Of a stretch of DNA of 64,000 bases, positions 26,616-37,877 are shown one piece after another. Position 1 is the stretch's first letter, and each line of letters starts with the position of its first letter. A program made the translations under genes and the position numbers. The stretch spans positions 281,643 through 345,642 of the forward strand of contig NZ_ARXS01000002.1 of assembly GCF_025532145.1 (NCBI RefSeq), given 5' to 3'. The notes under the pieces were generated by a model, which was not told where the DNA came from, ran no database searches, and saw only the letters and a program-made list of their open reading frames with translations. Origin of the DNA: Alloalcanivorax balearicus MACL04. GTDB taxonomy: Bacteria > Pseudomonadota > Gammaproteobacteria > Pseudomonadales > Alcanivoracaceae.

Positions 26616-28047
26616 CCCCTTCCAGACTCACTTCCAGTAGCTTGCCGGCCTCCACCGCGAATTCCATCGGCAGTTCCTTGAACACTTCCTTGCAGAAGCC
26701 GTTCACGATCATGGAAATCGCTTTCTCCGGATCGATGCCGCGCTGCCGGCACAGGAACAACTGGTCGTCGCTCACCTTGGAGGTGGTGGCCTCGTGTTCC
26801 ACCGTGGCGCTGGGGTGCTTGGACTCGATGTACGGGAAAGTGTGGGCGCCGCAACGATCGCCCAGCAGCAGCGAGTCACACTGGGTGAAGTTGCGGGCGT
26901 TCTCCGCGCGTGGGCCCATCCGTACCAGGCCGCGATAAGCATTGGAGCTCTTGCCGGCGGAAATGCCTTTGGAAACGATGGTGCTCTTGGTGTTCTTGCC
27001 CAGGTGGATCATCTTGGTGCCGGTGTCCGCCTGTTGCGCGTGGCGGGTCAGGGCCACGGAATAGAACTCGCCCACGGCGTTGTCGCCACGCAGTACCACG
27101 GACGGGTATTTCCAGGTGATGGCCGAGCCGGTTTCCACCTGGGTCCAACTGATCTTGGCGTTGTCATGGGCGACGCCACGTTTGGTGACGAAGTTGTAAA
27201 TACCGCCCTTGCCGTTCTCGTCGCCGGGATACCAGTTCTGCACCGTGGAATACTTGATCTCGGCGCCGGGCAGGGCCACCAGCTCCACCACCGCCGCGTG
27301 CAGCTGATTCTCATCACGCTGTGGCGCGGTGCAGCCTTCCAGGTAGCTGACGTAGCTGCCTTCGTCGGCGACGATCAGAGTGCGCTCGAACTGCCCGGTG
27401 TTGGCTTCGTTGATGCGGAAGTACGTGGACAGCTCCATCGGGCAACGCACACCCTTGGGGATGTAAACAAAGGAGCCGTCGGTGAATACCGCGGAGTTGA
27501 GCCCGGCGAAGAAGTTGTCGCTCTTGGGCACTACGGAGCCGAGATATTTCCGCACCAGCTCGGGGTGCTCCTGCACCGCCTCGGAAATGGAGCAGAAGAT
27601 CACTCCGGCCTCACCCAGCTTTTCCTTGAAGGTGGTGCCAATGGAAACCGAGTCGAACACCGCGTCCACCGCCACCCCGGCGAGCATTTCCTGTTCGTGC
27701 AGGGGGATGCCGAGCTTCTTGTAGGTGTCGAGCAGTTCCGGGTCCACCTCATCCAGGCTTTTTGGCCGGTCTTCCATGCTTTTCGGCGCGGAATAGTAGG
27801 AGATGGCGTCATAGTCCACTTTCGGATAATGCAAGTGGGCCCATTCCGGCTCCGGCATTTCCCGCCATTTGCGATAGGCTTCCAGACGCCACTCCAGCAG
27901 CCACTCCGGCTCTCCTTTCTTGGCGGAGATGAAGCGGATGACGTCTTCGCTGAGCCCCGGCGGCAGAGTGTCGGACTCCACCAGGGTGGTGAATCCGGCC
28001 TCGTACTCGGAGCGGATGACTTTGTCCAGTTCGGCTTGGCTGCTCAT
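26605..28047 (-). CDS. sufB: Fe-S scaffold subunit SufB
   Basis: This 480-residue SufB protein contains [11 protein letters not shown] and the cluster/sulfur Cys region [17 protein letters not shown] near residue 405. The C-terminal family sequence [19 protein letters not shown] is nearly intact (AISMIVNGF). It assembles nascent clusters with SufC and SufD. It is the first gene of the operon; its start lies 10 bases from a near-perfect IscR box. Confidence 0.95.
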   Translation of the reverse strand: MSSQAELDKVIRSEYEAGFTTLVESDTLPPGLSEDVIRFISAKKGEPEWLLEWRLEAYRKWREMPEPEWAHLHYPKVDYDAISYYSAPKSMEDRPKSLDEVDPELLDTYKKLGIPLHEQEMLAGVAVDAVFDSVSIGTTFKEKLGEAGVIFCSISEAVQEHPELVRKYLGSVVPKSDNFFAGLNSAVFTDGSFVYIPKGVRCPMELSTYFRINEANTGQFERTLIVADEGSYVSYLEGCTAPQRDENQLHAAVVELVALPGAEIKYSTVQNWYPGDENGKGGIYNFVTKRGVAHDNAKISWTQVETGSAITWKYPSVVLRGDNAVGEFYSVALTRHAQQADTGTKMIHLGKNTKSTIVSKGISAGKSSNAYRGLVRMGPRAENARNFTQCDSLLLGDRCGAHTFPYIESKHPSATVEHEATTSKVSDDQLFLCRQRGIDPEKAISMIVNGFCKEVFKELPMEFAVEAGKLLEVSLEGAVG

Positions 28048-28056
28048 AATCTCAGA

Positions 28057-28081
28057 ATACCAGAGTAATTTAGTCAGGTAT
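28057..28081 (-). promoter_or_regulatory. IscR type-1 binding site before sufB
   Basis: Read on the minus strand the 25-base site is ATACCTGACTAAATT followed by ACTCTGGTAT. It fits the type-1 IscR consensus at every position except one or two in the right half. It lies 10 bases upstream of the sufB ATG, so IscR probably controls the operon. Confidence 0.75.
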
Positions 28082-28145
28082 TATACGGGATCCGACGGCA
28101 GGGTGGAATCCAGAGTGGCGATGGGATCAATAGGCGGCGGCCCGA

Positions 28146-28214
28146 GGGCCTGAAACCGGCGCCAACGGTATCATATTTAGCCCCGGATGCGTATAATCCG
28201 CCGGTTTCAGGCCC
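28146..28214. promoter_or_regulatory. 16-base perfect inverted repeat enclosing a TATAAT box (ndk promoter region)
   Basis: GGGCCTGAAACCGGCG (28146-28161) and its exact reverse complement (28199-28214) enclose 37 bases that contain TATAAT at 28192-28197. The -35 region is weak. The structure lies between the divergent sufB and ndk genes and probably holds the ndk promoter. A terminator role is unlikely because no T-run follows. Confidence 0.55.
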
Positions 28215-28330
28215 CCGGATCGCGGCGAGGACCGCCCAGGCCGAGTCCACGGGCGTGACCGGCCGAATGGCGCGGGCGCCTATTCAACACAAGCAATGCA
28301 AATTCATGCAATTCTGGAGAAGACACAGCG

Positions 28331-28762
<432 letters not shown>

Positions 28763-28820
28763 GGTGGTGGGTAAGCGCCTCGCCGCAGGGCGGGGCGTGA
28801 CGCCGCCGCAGGAGGAAGCC

Positions 28821-29963
28821 ATGAGTGCCCCGCAAAAGGTCAATCTGCTCGGTTTCAGCCGTGAGCAAATGGAAGCGTTCTTCCTCGAAATGGGGGAGAA
28901 GAAATTCCGTGCCCAGCAGGTGATGAAGTGGATCCATCACCATCAGGCGGACCATTTTGACCAGATGACCGACGTCGGCAAGGCGCTGCGCCAGAAGCTG
29001 ACCGAAGTGGCGGAAATTCGTGGCCCCAAAGTGCTGCATGAAGGTATTTCCCGGGATGGCACCCGCAAGTGGGTGTTCGAGGCCGACGGCGGCGGCGCGG
29101 TGGAAACCGTGTTCATCCCCGATGGCCGCCGCGGCACCCTGTGTGTGTCCTCCCAGGTGGGCTGCGCCGTGGATTGCGGCTTCTGCTCCACCGGTAAACA
29201 GGGTTTCCAGCGCGATCTGACCAGCGCCGAGATCATCGGCCAGGTCTGGCAGGCGGGCCGCGCGTTTGGTCCACGCCGTAATCTGGGCGAGCATCCGATT
29301 ACCAATGTGGTGATGATGGGCATGGGCGAGCCAATGCTGAACTACGACGCCGTGCTCACCGCCATGCGCATCATGAAGGACGATCTGGGTTACGGCATCG
29401 GCAAGAAGCGCATTACCCTGTCCACTTCCGGCGTGGTGCCGAAGATCGACCAGCTCAGCCGGGATCTGGATGTGGCGCTGGCGGTCAGTCTGCACGCGCC
29501 CAACGATGAGCTGCGCAACGAACTGGTGCCGCTCAATCGCAAATACCCGCTGGCGGAACTGATGGCCGCCTGCAAACGCTACAGCGACAATATTACTCAC
29601 CGTCACAACACCATCACCATGGAATACGTGATGCTGCGTGACGTGAACGACAAACCGGAGCACGCCCGGCAGCTGGTCAAGCTGCTCAACGGCATTCCGG
29701 TGAAGGTCAACCTGATTCCCTTCAATCCCTTCCCCCACGCTGGCTATGAGCGCTCCCGGAAAAAAGACATCCTGGAGTTCCATAAATTCCTTAATGACCA
29801 TGGCCTGCTGACCACGGTACGCACCACCCGGGGCGACGACATCGACGCCGCCTGCGGACAATTGGTGGGCACGGTGCAGGATCGCACCCGTCGTGCCGAA
29901 CGTTGGAAAAAATCGGTGTTTCACCGCACCGAACAGGCCGATGGCAATGCGGCGTCTGTATGA
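28821..29963 (+). CDS. rlmN: 23S rRNA/tRNA adenine-C2 methyltransferase RlmN
   Basis: This radical-SAM enzyme of about 380 residues starts at [12 protein letters not shown] (ATG 28821, AGGAGG before it). The radical-SAM cysteines lie in [16 protein letters not shown] near residue 118. The methyl-carrying Cys is near the C-terminus (DIDAACGQL). It methylates A2503 of 23S rRNA and A37 of some tRNAs. It overlaps pilW by 4 bases (ATGA). Confidence 0.95.
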   Translation: MSAPQKVNLLGFSREQMEAFFLEMGEKKFRAQQVMKWIHHHQADHFDQMTDVGKALRQKLTEVAEIRGPKVLHEGISRDGTRKWVFEADGGGAVETVFIPDGRRGTLCVSSQVGCAVDCGFCSTGKQGFQRDLTSAEIIGQVWQAGRAFGPRRNLGEHPITNVVMMGMGEPMLNYDAVLTAMRIMKDDLGYGIGKKRITLSTSGVVPKIDQLSRDLDVALAVSLHAPNDELRNELVPLNRKYPLAELMAACKRYSDNITHRHNTITMEYVMLRDVNDKPEHARQLVKLLNGIPVKVNLIPFNPFPHAGYERSRKKDILEFHKFLNDHGLLTTVRTTRGDDIDAACGQLVGTVQDRTRRAERWKKSVFHRTEQADGNAASV

Positions 29964-30736
29964 TAAAACGACATTTTTCTTTGGTTGTGGTACTGGCCGG
30001 AGGCCTGTGGCTGTCCGGCTGCGCGGTGGAGAGCAGTCGTAACAACGTCAAGGTGGATGATGCGGTCACCAGCCGTGTCGCCGCTGGTCTTCAATATCTT
30101 CAACAGGGCAATCCCAGCGAGGCCCGGCGACATTTTTCCCGGGCTCTGTCACTCAATGACAACAGTGCCAAGGCACACAATGCCATGGCCTTGTTGTATA
30201 ACTACGAGCGCGATCCGGAGAATGAGGAGCGCCACTACAAGCGCGCCTTGCGGATCGACGGTGATTACGCGCCGGCATTGAACAACTACGGAACCCTGCT
30301 GTACAGCCAGGGTCGGTACCAGGAAGCACTCAAGCTGTTCGGCCGGGTCGCCAACGACCCCGGTTATGAAGGGCGGGGCAGTGCCTATAGCAATATCGGC
30401 CTGTGCCATCTGCGCCTGGACCAGCCGGAGCAGGCGAAAGAAGCTTTTATCAAGGCGCTTCGTCTGCAACCGCGATCCGTGACACCGAATCTGGAGCTGG
30501 CACGGCTGTATTATCAGGATCAGCGCTACGATCTGGGCTGGGACTATTACCAACAATACACCCAGCGGGTGGGTCGACAGGACCCCGCCGGGTTGTGGCT
30601 GGGGGTGCGGCTGGCCCACGCGTTGGGCCGTAAAGACCAACAATCCAGTTATGAGCTTGCGTTGCAGAATCTCCACCGGGGCTCCCGTGAATATCGGCTC
30701 TGGCAGGAGTGGCGCGACGCTCAGGAGGCACCTTAA
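29960..30736 (+). CDS. pilW: Type IV pilus biogenesis lipoprotein PilW/PilF
   Basis: This 258-residue lipoprotein has a signal ending WLSGC (Cys near 20). It is followed by about six TPR repeats, for example [22 protein letters not shown] and [23 protein letters not shown]. It helps the PilQ secretin reach the outer membrane. The start overlaps the rlmN stop and its own stop overlaps the rodZ start, so it is embedded in the operon. Confidence 0.9.
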   Translation: MIKRHFSLVVVLAGGLWLSGCAVESSRNNVKVDDAVTSRVAAGLQYLQQGNPSEARRHFSRALSLNDNSAKAHNAMALLYNYERDPENEERHYKRALRIDGDYAPALNNYGTLLYSQGRYQEALKLFGRVANDPGYEGRGSAYSNIGLCHLRLDQPEQAKEAFIKALRLQPRSVTPNLELARLYYQDQRYDLGWDYYQQYTQRVGRQDPAGLWLGVRLAHALGRKDQQSSYELALQNLHRGSREYRLWQEWRDAQEAP

Positions 30737-31671
30737 TGAGTGAGTCAGGGACGGAACTGCCCGGCGCCGAGTTGCGTCGAGTGCGTGAAGAGCGGGGTAT
30801 GACCCGTGAGGAAGTGTCCGAACACCTGCACCTTTCGATGAGCTACCTTCAAGCTCTCGAGGAAGATGACTACGGGCGTTTGCCCGAGCCGCCCTTTATT
30901 AAAGGGTATTTGCGCAATTACGCCCGGCTGCTTGGCCTGCCCGGCGAGGAGCTGGCGTCCCGCTTTCAGCAGCATGTGAACCAGAACCGCCGGGAGCCGG
31001 CGCCCACCGAATCCGTGCACGAACCGCTGAGCGGCGGACGCGACTGGCGCTGGCCGTTGCTGCTGGTGTTGCTGATCCTGTTGCTGCTGGCTCTGGCATG
31101 GTGGTTGTGGCCCTCCGCCGGCGAGCCTGAGCCGGTGGGCACGCACCCCGATACGGTGGAAGAATCCGTGGTGCCGGAGCCGTCACCGGCGGCGCCGGCC
31201 GATACCGGGTCCGATACGGACCTGACTCCGACCCCGCCGTCGGAGCCCTTCCCGGACTCCGGAACGGTGACCCCGGAACCTGTCATGGAGCCGTCTTCCA
31301 ATACGGAGGATAATGGCGTGGACAGTGGGGCCGAAGCCGTGGAGCCACAGGCGGGGACCCCGGAGCCGGCCGGTGAGGCCGCTACGGACAGCGCGGACAG
31401 CGAAACCGGAGCCGCGATGGCGGAAGCCAGCGGCGACCGGCTGGAAATGGCCTTTTCCCGCGAGTGCTGGGTCCGGGTCGTTGACGCCACCGGCAAGCGT
31501 CTGGTGGAAGGCGTGCAAAGCGCTGGTGATCGTGTGTCCCTCAATGGCCAAGCGCCTTATCGGCTGACCGTCGGCGACGCCGCCGCGGTCAGCGAGATGA
31601 CGCTCAACGGCAAGACGGAAACCCTGCCCGGCAGCGGATCCGGCCAGGTGCTGCGTTTCTCTTTACCGTAG
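30736..31671 (+). CDS. rodZ: Cytoskeletal cell-shape protein RodZ
   Basis: This 311-residue protein has an N-terminal HTH_25 domain (LRRVREERGMTREEVSEHLHLS). One transmembrane helix lies at about residues 105-127. A long Pro/Thr/Glu-rich linker leads to a C-terminal DUF4115-type beta domain (ECWVRVVDATGKRLVEG). RodZ links MreB filaments to the cell wall machinery. The start overlaps the pilW stop (TAATG). Confidence 0.92.
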   Translation: MSESGTELPGAELRRVREERGMTREEVSEHLHLSMSYLQALEEDDYGRLPEPPFIKGYLRNYARLLGLPGEELASRFQQHVNQNRREPAPTESVHEPLSGGRDWRWPLLLVLLILLLLALAWWLWPSAGEPEPVGTHPDTVEESVVPEPSPAAPADTGSDTDLTPTPPSEPFPDSGTVTPEPVMEPSSNTEDNGVDSGAEAVEPQAGTPEPAGEAATDSADSETGAAMAEASGDRLEMAFSRECWVRVVDATGKRLVEGVQSAGDRVSLNGQAPYRLTVGDAAAVSEMTLNGKTETLPGSGSGQVLRFSLP

Positions 31672-31776
31672 CCCCGTATTACCGTGGCCTCCGCGGCCGC
31701 CTAACGCTGTTGAATGCCCGGCCCGGTGCCGGGCAGCGATGAGTCGATCAGACGTTTCAGCTCTTCAGGAGTCAGT

Positions 31777-32895
31777 ATGGAACCGGAAATTTCCATTCAA
31801 CGCCGCAAATCCCGGCAGATTCATGTGGGATCCGTGCCCGTTGGCGGTGACGCTCCGATCTCCGTGCAGAGCATGACCAACACCGACACCTGCGACGTGG
31901 ACGCCACGGTGGCGCAGATTCGCCGCCTGGAAGAGGTGGGGGCCGATATCGTGCGGGTTTCGGTGCCGACCATGGACGCCGCCGAGGCCTTCGGCAAGAT
32001 CCGCAAACAGGTGCAGGTGCCGCTGGTGGCGGACATCCACTACGATTACAAGATCGCCCTGAAGGTGGCCGACGAAGGCGCCGACTGCCTGCGCATCAAC
32101 CCGGGTAATATCGGGCGCGAAGACCGGGTGCGGGCAGTGATCCAGTCCGCCCGTGACCACGGAGTTCCGATCCGTATCGGGGTCAACGCCGGCTCGCTGG
32201 AAAAGGAGCTGCAACGCAAATACGGCGAACCCTGCAGCGACGCCCTGGTGGAATCCGCCATGCGGCATGTGGAGATCCTCGACCGCTACGATTTCCAGGA
32301 ATTCAAGATCAGCGTCAAGGCCTCCAACGTCTTCATGACCCTGCAGGCCTACCGCAAGCTGGCCACCCAGGTGGAGCAGCCCCTGCACCTGGGCGTCACC
32401 GAGGCCGGCACGTTCCGCTCCGGCACGGTGAAATCCGCGGTGGCGCTCGGCGGTCTGCTGCTGGAAGGCATTGGCGACACCATCCGTATTTCCCTGGCCA
32501 CCGATCCGGTGGAGGAGATCCGCGTCGGTTTCGATATTCTCAAGAGCCTCAACCTGCGCAAAAAAGGCGTCAACATCATCGCCTGCCCGAGCTGTTCGCG
32601 GCAGAACTTCGATGTGATCCAGACCGTCAACGAATTGGAGGCGCGTCTGGAGGACATCAACGAGTCGGTGGACCTGGCGGTGATCGGCTGCCTGGTCAAC
32701 GGCCCTGGTGAAGCGCGGGAAGCCGATGTCGGCCTCACCGGTGGCACCCCTAACAATCTGTCCTACGAGGACGGCCAGAAAAGCCACCACGTCAAGCAGG
32801 AAGACCTGGTGAGTGAACTGGAGCGGATGGTGCGCGCCAAGGTGCAAAAAATGCGCGATGACGAAGCCAAGGGTATTATCGCGCGTAGTGAATAA
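31777..32895 (+). CDS. ispG: 4-hydroxy-3-methylbut-2-enyl diphosphate synthase IspG
   Basis: This 372-residue protein of the MEP isoprenoid pathway has [15 protein letters not shown] near the start. The 4Fe-4S cysteines are in [11 protein letters not shown] and [11 protein letters not shown] chose the ATG at 31777, after TCAGGAGTCAG; the frame is open about 20 codons further upstream without family similarity. It reduces MEcPP to HMBPP and depends on clusters made by the neighbouring Suf/Isc genes. Confidence 0.95.
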   Translation: MEPEISIQRRKSRQIHVGSVPVGGDAPISVQSMTNTDTCDVDATVAQIRRLEEVGADIVRVSVPTMDAAEAFGKIRKQVQVPLVADIHYDYKIALKVADEGADCLRINPGNIGREDRVRAVIQSARDHGVPIRIGVNAGSLEKELQRKYGEPCSDALVESAMRHVEILDRYDFQEFKISVKASNVFMTLQAYRKLATQVEQPLHLGVTEAGTFRSGTVKSAVALGGLLLEGIGDTIRISLATDPVEEIRVGFDILKSLNLRKKGVNIIACPSCSRQNFDVIQTVNELEARLEDINESVDLAVIGCLVNGPGEAREADVGLTGGTPNNLSYEDGQKSHHVKQEDLVSELERMVRAKVQKMRDDEAKGIIARSE

Positions 32896-33025
32896 AGAAC
32901 GCCGGATGCCGAACGCCGGACGCTTGACGCCGAAAAGCGGCAAGTCTCCGGCGTTTGTTGTTTCCGGTCAGGTTTCAAGCGTCGGGCGTGCAGCGTCGGG
33001 CGTCGAGCGTTAACAAGGAGAACCG
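32896..33025. repeat. Low-complexity intergenic repeats with stem-loops (ispG-hisS)
   Basis: The 130-base gap has AACGCCGGA (about 32900-32908 and again nearby) with its complement TCCGGCGTT at 32947-32955, followed by TGTTGTTT. CGTCGGGCGT-type repeats follow (32980-33005). The first pair could be a weak terminator; the rest looks like a local repeat family. Confidence 0.5.
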
Positions 33026-34306
33026 GTGGGTAAGAAGATCACCTCCATTCGCGGGATGAACGACATCCTGCCGCAGCAGACGCCGCTGTGGCAGTGGCTG
33101 GAAGATAAAGTGCGCGGGGTGCTGGCGGCCTATGGCTACCAGGAGATCCGCACGCCGATCCTGGAGCAGACCGATCTGTTCAAGCGCGGTATCGGTGAAG
33201 TCACCGATATTGTCGAGAAGGAGATGTACACCTTCGAGGACCGCAACGGCGACAGCCTGACCCTGCGTCCGGAAGGCACCGCCAGCTGCGTGCGCGCCGC
33301 CGAGGAGCACGGTCTGCTCTACAACCAGACCCAGCGGCTTTGGTACGCCGGGCCCATGTTCCGCCATGAGCGGCCGCAGGCTGGCCGCTATCGCCAGTTC
33401 CACCAGATCGGCGTGGAAACCTTCGGCATGGACGGACCGGACATCGACGCCGAGGTGATTCTGCTCTCCGCGCGCCTGTGGAAAGCCCTGGGCTTATCCG
33501 ATCAGGTCACCCTGGAACTGAATTCCCTGGGAGACGCCGAAGACCGCGCCCGCTACCGTGATGCCCTGGTGGCCTACCTGCGCGAACACAGCGAGCGCCT
33601 GGATGACGACTCCCGCCGCCGGCTGGAACGCAATCCGCTGCGCGTGCTCGACAGCAAGGACGCCGGCACCCGTGAAGTGCTGGAACAGGCGCCGCGGCTG
33701 GAAGAATTTCTTAACCACGATGCCCGTGAGCACTTCAGCAAGCTGTGTGCGTTGCTCGAGGCCGCCGGGATCGAATACCGCCTCAACCCTTATTTGGTGC
33801 GCGGGCTGGACTATTACGGCAAAACCGTATTCGAATGGACCACCCAGGCTCTGGGCGCCCAGGGCACGGTGTGTGCCGGCGGCCGTTACGACGGCCTGGT
33901 GGCGCAACTGGGCGGCAAGCCGACCCCGGCGGTGGGCTTCGCCATGGGGCTGGAGCGGCTGATTCTGCTGCTGGAACAACAAAACCCGGAACTGCCGGCG
34001 CCGGTGGCACTCTATATTGCTGCCATGGGCGAAGTGCAGTCCCAGGCTCTGGCCCTGGCCGAGCGCCTGCGGGACCGGTTCCCCGGCGTCGGTATCGTCA
34101 CCCACTGTGGTGGCGGCAGCTTCAAGAGCCAGATGAAAAAAGCCGACCGCAGCGGCGCCCGCTACGCGCTGATCCTCGGCGAGGACGAAGTGGCGCGCGG
34201 GGAAGTGGCGGTGAAACCGCTGCGTGAAGACGCGGAACAACAGCAATTGCCCGAGACCGACCTGGCCGACTGGCTGGCCGAACGTCTCGCAAGATCACAA
34301 GCGTAA
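33026..34306 (+). CDS. hisS: Histidyl-tRNA synthetase
   Basis: This 426-residue class II synthetase starts with GTG after AAGGAGAACCG. It has motif 2 with [21 protein letters not shown], the histidine-binding [15 protein letters not shown], and motif 3 GFAMGLERL. It charges tRNA-His. It is followed 12 bases later by yfgM in the usual order. Confidence 0.97.
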   Translation: MGKKITSIRGMNDILPQQTPLWQWLEDKVRGVLAAYGYQEIRTPILEQTDLFKRGIGEVTDIVEKEMYTFEDRNGDSLTLRPEGTASCVRAAEEHGLLYNQTQRLWYAGPMFRHERPQAGRYRQFHQIGVETFGMDGPDIDAEVILLSARLWKALGLSDQVTLELNSLGDAEDRARYRDALVAYLREHSERLDDDSRRRLERNPLRVLDSKDAGTREVLEQAPRLEEFLNHDAREHFSKLCALLEAAGIEYRLNPYLVRGLDYYGKTVFEWTTQALGAQGTVCAGGRYDGLVAQLGGKPTPAVGFAMGLERLILLLEQQNPELPAPVALYIAAMGEVQSQALALAERLRDRFPGVGIVTHCGGGSFKSQMKKADRSGARYALILGEDEVARGEVAVKPLREDAEQQQLPETDLADWLAERLARSQA

Positions 34307-34318
34307 GGAGAAACAGGG

Positions 34319-34966
34319 GTGGCCGATTACATCCGTGACGAAGAAGAACAAGCCGAGCGTCTGCGCAACTGGTGGCAGAAAAACGGCGTGGCCACGGTAG
34401 TGGTGATCGTACTGGCGGTGGGTTCCATGATCGGCTGGCGGCAATGGCAGCAGCATCAAAGCGTTGAAGCCGGCAAGGCCTCCGGCCTGTACGAGAAGAT
34501 GATCGGCGCGATGCCGACGGGCGCCGGCGACGGCAATGCCGACGCGGTGAAAACCAACGCCGCGGCGTTGATCGACCAGTTCGCCGGCGGCAGCTACGCC
34601 GGTTACGCCCATCTGGCACTGGCCAAACTGGCGGTGCAGGACGGTGATCTGGACGAGGCCGCCAGCCAACTGCGTCTGGTGGTGGACAAACCCGCCACCA
34701 AGGAACTGGAACACGTGGCCCGTTTACGCCTGGTGCGCGTGCTGATCGCCCAGAACGAGCTGGATGCCGCCGGCAAGGAATTGGGCCGTACCTGGCCCGA
34801 GTCCATGCAAGGGCAGGCCCTGGAACTCAAAGGCGACGTCGCCAAGGCCAGGCAGCAATGGGACGAAGCACGGGACGCTTATGCTTCCGCACTGGAAGCC
34901 ATGGGCGGCCAGGGGGGAAGTGACCGCGTGCAAATGAAACTGGATGACCTGAACCGTCAATCGTGA
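34319..34966 (+). CDS. yfgM: Ancillary SecYEG translocon subunit YfgM
   Basis: This 215-residue protein starts with GTG. It has a short cytoplasmic N-terminus, a single membrane helix (about residues 25-42) and a periplasmic TPR-like domain (YAGYAHLALAKLAVQDGDLDEAASQLR). YfgM binds the translocon with PpiD and aids outer-membrane protein folding. It stands between hisS and bamB, as in most gammaproteobacteria. Confidence 0.93.
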   Translation: MADYIRDEEEQAERLRNWWQKNGVATVVVIVLAVGSMIGWRQWQQHQSVEAGKASGLYEKMIGAMPTGAGDGNADAVKTNAAALIDQFAGGSYAGYAHLALAKLAVQDGDLDEAASQLRLVVDKPATKELEHVARLRLVRVLIAQNELDAAGKELGRTWPESMQGQALELKGDVAKARQQWDEARDAYASALEAMGGQGGSDRVQMKLDDLNRQS

Positions 34967-34971
34967 GATTT

Positions 34972-36168
34972 ATGCAGCCTCTTAAAGCCTCCCAAGCCTC
35001 CGGCGGTCTGCGCCGCTCCCTCACCACGCGTGGCCTGGTGGCCCTGGTGGCGGGCGCGCTGGTGCTGACCGGATGCAGCAGCAACCCCAACGCCATCGAG
35101 CCCAATGATCTGCCGGACTTCGACAGTGCCTACAAGGTCAAACGGCTGTGGAAAGCCAATGCCGGCGACGGCATGGACGAGACCTCGATGAAACTGAGCC
35201 CGGCGGTGACCAGCCAGCAGGTGTTCGCCGCCGACGTTCATGGTCAGGTCTACGCGTTCAATCGCGAAGACGGCGACCGGCAATGGCGTAAAAAGACCGA
35301 GGATCGCATCTCCGGCGGTCTCTTCGCCGGCTACGGCAAGGTGTACTACGGCACCCGGGAAGGCGAAGCGGTGGCGCTGTCCGCCGAGGACGGCAGCGAA
35401 TTGTGGCGCCGCCAGTTAAGCAGCGAGATCCTTTCCGCGCCCACCAGCACCGGCTCCCTGGCGCTGTACCAGACCATCGACGGCCGTATCCAGGCGCTCG
35501 ATAGTGAAACCGGCGAGCCGCGCTGGGAATACGAGACCGCCATTCCCAATCTGATTCTGCTGGGCGGCACACAGCCGGTGGTCACCGCCGGGCGTGTCTA
35601 CGCGGCGTTTTCCGGCGGCAAGGTGGTGTGCCTGGACGAACAGACCGGTTCGCCGATCTGGGAGCGCCGGGTGGCCGAGTCCACCGGCCGTTCCGAACTG
35701 GACCGTCTGGTGGACATCAATACCAGTCTGATCGTGGAGAACGGCGGCGTGTTCACCGCCACGTTCCAGGGCAAAGTGGCGGTGCTGGACTGGGAAAACG
35801 GCCGCCCCTACTGGGCCAAGGACATTTCCAGCCACCAGCGCCTCAGTTCCGATCTGGGCACGCTGTTCGTCAGTGATGACCAGGGCCTGGTGCGCGGCGT
35901 CGACCAGCGCAGCGGCACCTTCCTGTGGCAGCAGGACAAGCTCTATGGCCGCCGCCTCACCGGCACCGCGGTGCAGGACGACCTGGTGGTGGTCGGTGAC
36001 TACGAAGGCTATCTGCACTGGATGGATCAGAGTGACGGCAAGCTGGTGGCCCGCTATCGCCATCGCGGCAAGCCCATTGTGTCCGCGCCGATCCGCCACG
36101 ACGACGTCATCTACGTGCTTGGCAGTGAGGGCCGTCTGGCCGCCTACCGCCTGGAAGCCCGGGACTGA
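34972..36168 (+). CDS. bamB: Outer membrane assembly lipoprotein BamB
   Basis: This protein of about 398 residues has a lipoprotein signal (GALVLTGCSS). An eight-bladed PQQ-type beta-propeller follows, with repeats such as QVYAFNREDGDRQWRKK and RIQALDSETGEPRWEYE. I use the ATG at 34972; a GTG at 34963 overlapping the yfgM stop would add three residues. BamB supports BamA in inserting beta-barrel proteins. Confidence 0.93.
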   Translation: MQPLKASQASGGLRRSLTTRGLVALVAGALVLTGCSSNPNAIEPNDLPDFDSAYKVKRLWKANAGDGMDETSMKLSPAVTSQQVFAADVHGQVYAFNREDGDRQWRKKTEDRISGGLFAGYGKVYYGTREGEAVALSAEDGSELWRRQLSSEILSAPTSTGSLALYQTIDGRIQALDSETGEPRWEYETAIPNLILLGGTQPVVTAGRVYAAFSGGKVVCLDEQTGSPIWERRVAESTGRSELDRLVDINTSLIVENGGVFTATFQGKVAVLDWENGRPYWAKDISSHQRLSSDLGTLFVSDDQGLVRGVDQRSGTFLWQQDKLYGRRLTGTAVQDDLVVVGDYEGYLHWMDQSDGKLVARYRHRGKPIVSAPIRHDDVIYVLGSEGRLAAYRLEARD

Positions 36169-36184
36169 TCCGGGACGCTCTTTT

Positions 36185-36262
36185 CACCCTCTCCCCTCAA
36201 GGGAGAGGGGAGACAAGACAGACCTTTCTATTCGGTCCCCTCTCCCTTGAGGGGAGAGGGTG
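36185..36262. repeat. 27-base perfect inverted repeat between bamB and der
   Basis: Positions 36185-36211 (starting CACCCTCTCCCCTC) are the exact reverse complement of 36236-36262, with a 24-base loop. Each arm itself is a CCCTCTCCC...GGGAGAGGG palindrome. No T-run follows, so it looks more like a dispersed intergenic palindrome family than a simple terminator. Confidence 0.85.
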
Positions 36263-36378
36263 CGTTTGAGGAAAGGCGAAGCCATTCCGACACCATCGTC
36301 CCAGCCATTGCCGATTAATTTGGCAACTTTCCCGCTAAGTTAATACCATAGCGCCCCAATATACCGTCAGAGTGCCGC

Positions 36379-37776
36379 ATGAAACCGGTTATCGCCCTGG
36401 TGGGCCGCCCCAATGTGGGCAAGTCCACCCTGTTCAATCGCCTCACCCGTACCCGGGACGCCCTGGTGGCGGATTTTCCCGGGCTCACCCGTGACCGCAA
36501 GTACGGGGACGGCCGCATGGGCGATCGGCCCTATATCGTGGTCGATACCGGCGGTATCGGCGAAAGCGAGGAGGGCATAGACCGGCCGATGACCGATCAG
36601 GCCCTGCTTGCCGTGGGCGAAGCGGACGCCGTGCTGTTCCTGGTGGATGGCCGCGCCGGACTGACCGCCGCCGATCAACAGGTGGCCTCGGAGTTGCGCA
36701 AGCTGCCCAAGCCGGTGTTCCTGGTGGTGAACAAGACCGATGGCCTGGACCCGGATTCCGCCATGGCGGATTTCTACGCTCTGGGGCTGACCCAGGTGCT
36801 GCCCATCGCCGCCGCCCACGGGCGTGGCGTACGCGCGCTGATGGAAGAGGTACTGGCCGTCTTCCCCGAGCCGGAAGAAACCGGTGAAGAGGAAGAACCG
36901 GAAGATCCGGACACCGTGCGGGTGGCGGTGCTGGGCCGCCCCAATGTGGGCAAATCCACGCTGATCAACCGTATTCTCGGTGAAGAGCGGGTGGTGGTGT
37001 TCGATCAGGCCGGCACCACCCGGGACTCCATCGAAGTGCCGTTCGAACGCAATGGCCGGCCTTATGTGCTGATCGACACCGCCGGGGTGCGCCGCCGGGG
37101 CAAAGTCCACGAGACCATCGAAAAATTCTCCGTGATCAAGGCGCTGCAGGCGGTGGACGCCGCTCAGGTGGTGTTGCTGGTGGTGGATGCCCGTGACGGC
37201 ATCAGTGACCAGGATCTGCACCTGTTGGGCTATGTGCTGGAAGCCGGCCGCGCCCTGGTGATCGCCATGAACAAGTGGGATGGCCTGGAAAGCGATCACA
37301 AGGACTGGGTCAAGCAGCAACTGGATCGCCGCCTGCAATTCGTGCCCTGGGCCAAAATAAAATTCATCTCCGCCCTGCATGGCACTGGCGTTGGCGACCT
37401 GTTCGGTCTGGTGGAGCGGGCCTGGGATTCCGCTTTCATCAAGATTGGCAGCAATGCCCTGACGCGCATGCTGGAAGACATCACCCATGCCCATCCGCCG
37501 CCCCGCAGCGGCCGTTTTCGCGCCAAGCTGCGGTATGCGCACCTGGGCGGCTCGAACCCGCCGGTGGTGGTGATTCACGGTAACCGTACTGATTCATTGC
37601 CCGTCAGTTACCGGCGTTATCTGGAGAACCGGTTCCGGGAACTGCTGAAAATCGAGGGATCGCCGATCCGGCTGGAGCTGAAATCCGGCGACAACCCCTA
37701 CGAGGGGCGCAAGAACCCGCTGACCGATCGGCAAATCCGCCGTCGTCGGCGCATGATGAAGCACATCAAGAAATAA
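36379..37776 (+). CDS. der: Ribosome assembly GTPase Der (EngA)
   Basis: This 465-residue protein has two tandem GTPase domains, each with [10 protein letters not shown] (residues about 8 and 190), DTGGIG/DTAGVR and NKTD/NKWD motifs. A KH-like C-terminal domain ends [18 protein letters not shown]. It acts in 50S ribosome maturation. It closes the conserved cluster that starts with ndk. Confidence 0.97.
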   Translation: MKPVIALVGRPNVGKSTLFNRLTRTRDALVADFPGLTRDRKYGDGRMGDRPYIVVDTGGIGESEEGIDRPMTDQALLAVGEADAVLFLVDGRAGLTAADQQVASELRKLPKPVFLVVNKTDGLDPDSAMADFYALGLTQVLPIAAAHGRGVRALMEEVLAVFPEPEETGEEEEPEDPDTVRVAVLGRPNVGKSTLINRILGEERVVVFDQAGTTRDSIEVPFERNGRPYVLIDTAGVRRRGKVHETIEKFSVIKALQAVDAAQVVLLVVDARDGISDQDLHLLGYVLEAGRALVIAMNKWDGLESDHKDWVKQQLDRRLQFVPWAKIKFISALHGTGVGDLFGLVERAWDSAFIKIGSNALTRMLEDITHAHPPPRSGRFRAKLRYAHLGGSNPPVVVIHGNRTDSLPVSYRRYLENRFRELLKIEGSPIRLELKSGDNPYEGRKNPLTDRQIRRRRRMMKHIKK

Positions 37777-37803
37777 CTCGGATTCTGATAGAAAAAACGG
37801 AGG

Positions 37804-37830
37804 ACGCTGCCGTCGTGGGGACGGCAGCGT
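37804..37830 (+). terminator. Stem-loop after der
   Basis: ACGCTGCCGTC and GACGGCAGCGT form an 11-base perfect stem with a 5-base loop, 28 bases after the der stop. Only TTCTGG follows, so it is a moderate terminator candidate. The GTG of the longest open frame for the next gene lies in this loop, which argues against that start. Confidence 0.55.
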
Positions 37831-37877
37831 TCTGGATCAAGCGGGGGGGGAAGCACGGGGTGCGATACCACTGTGGA

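Noticed and set aside
36185..36262. Rho-independent terminator
   Set aside because: The stem is very strong but no T-run follows on either side; better listed as an inverted repeat.
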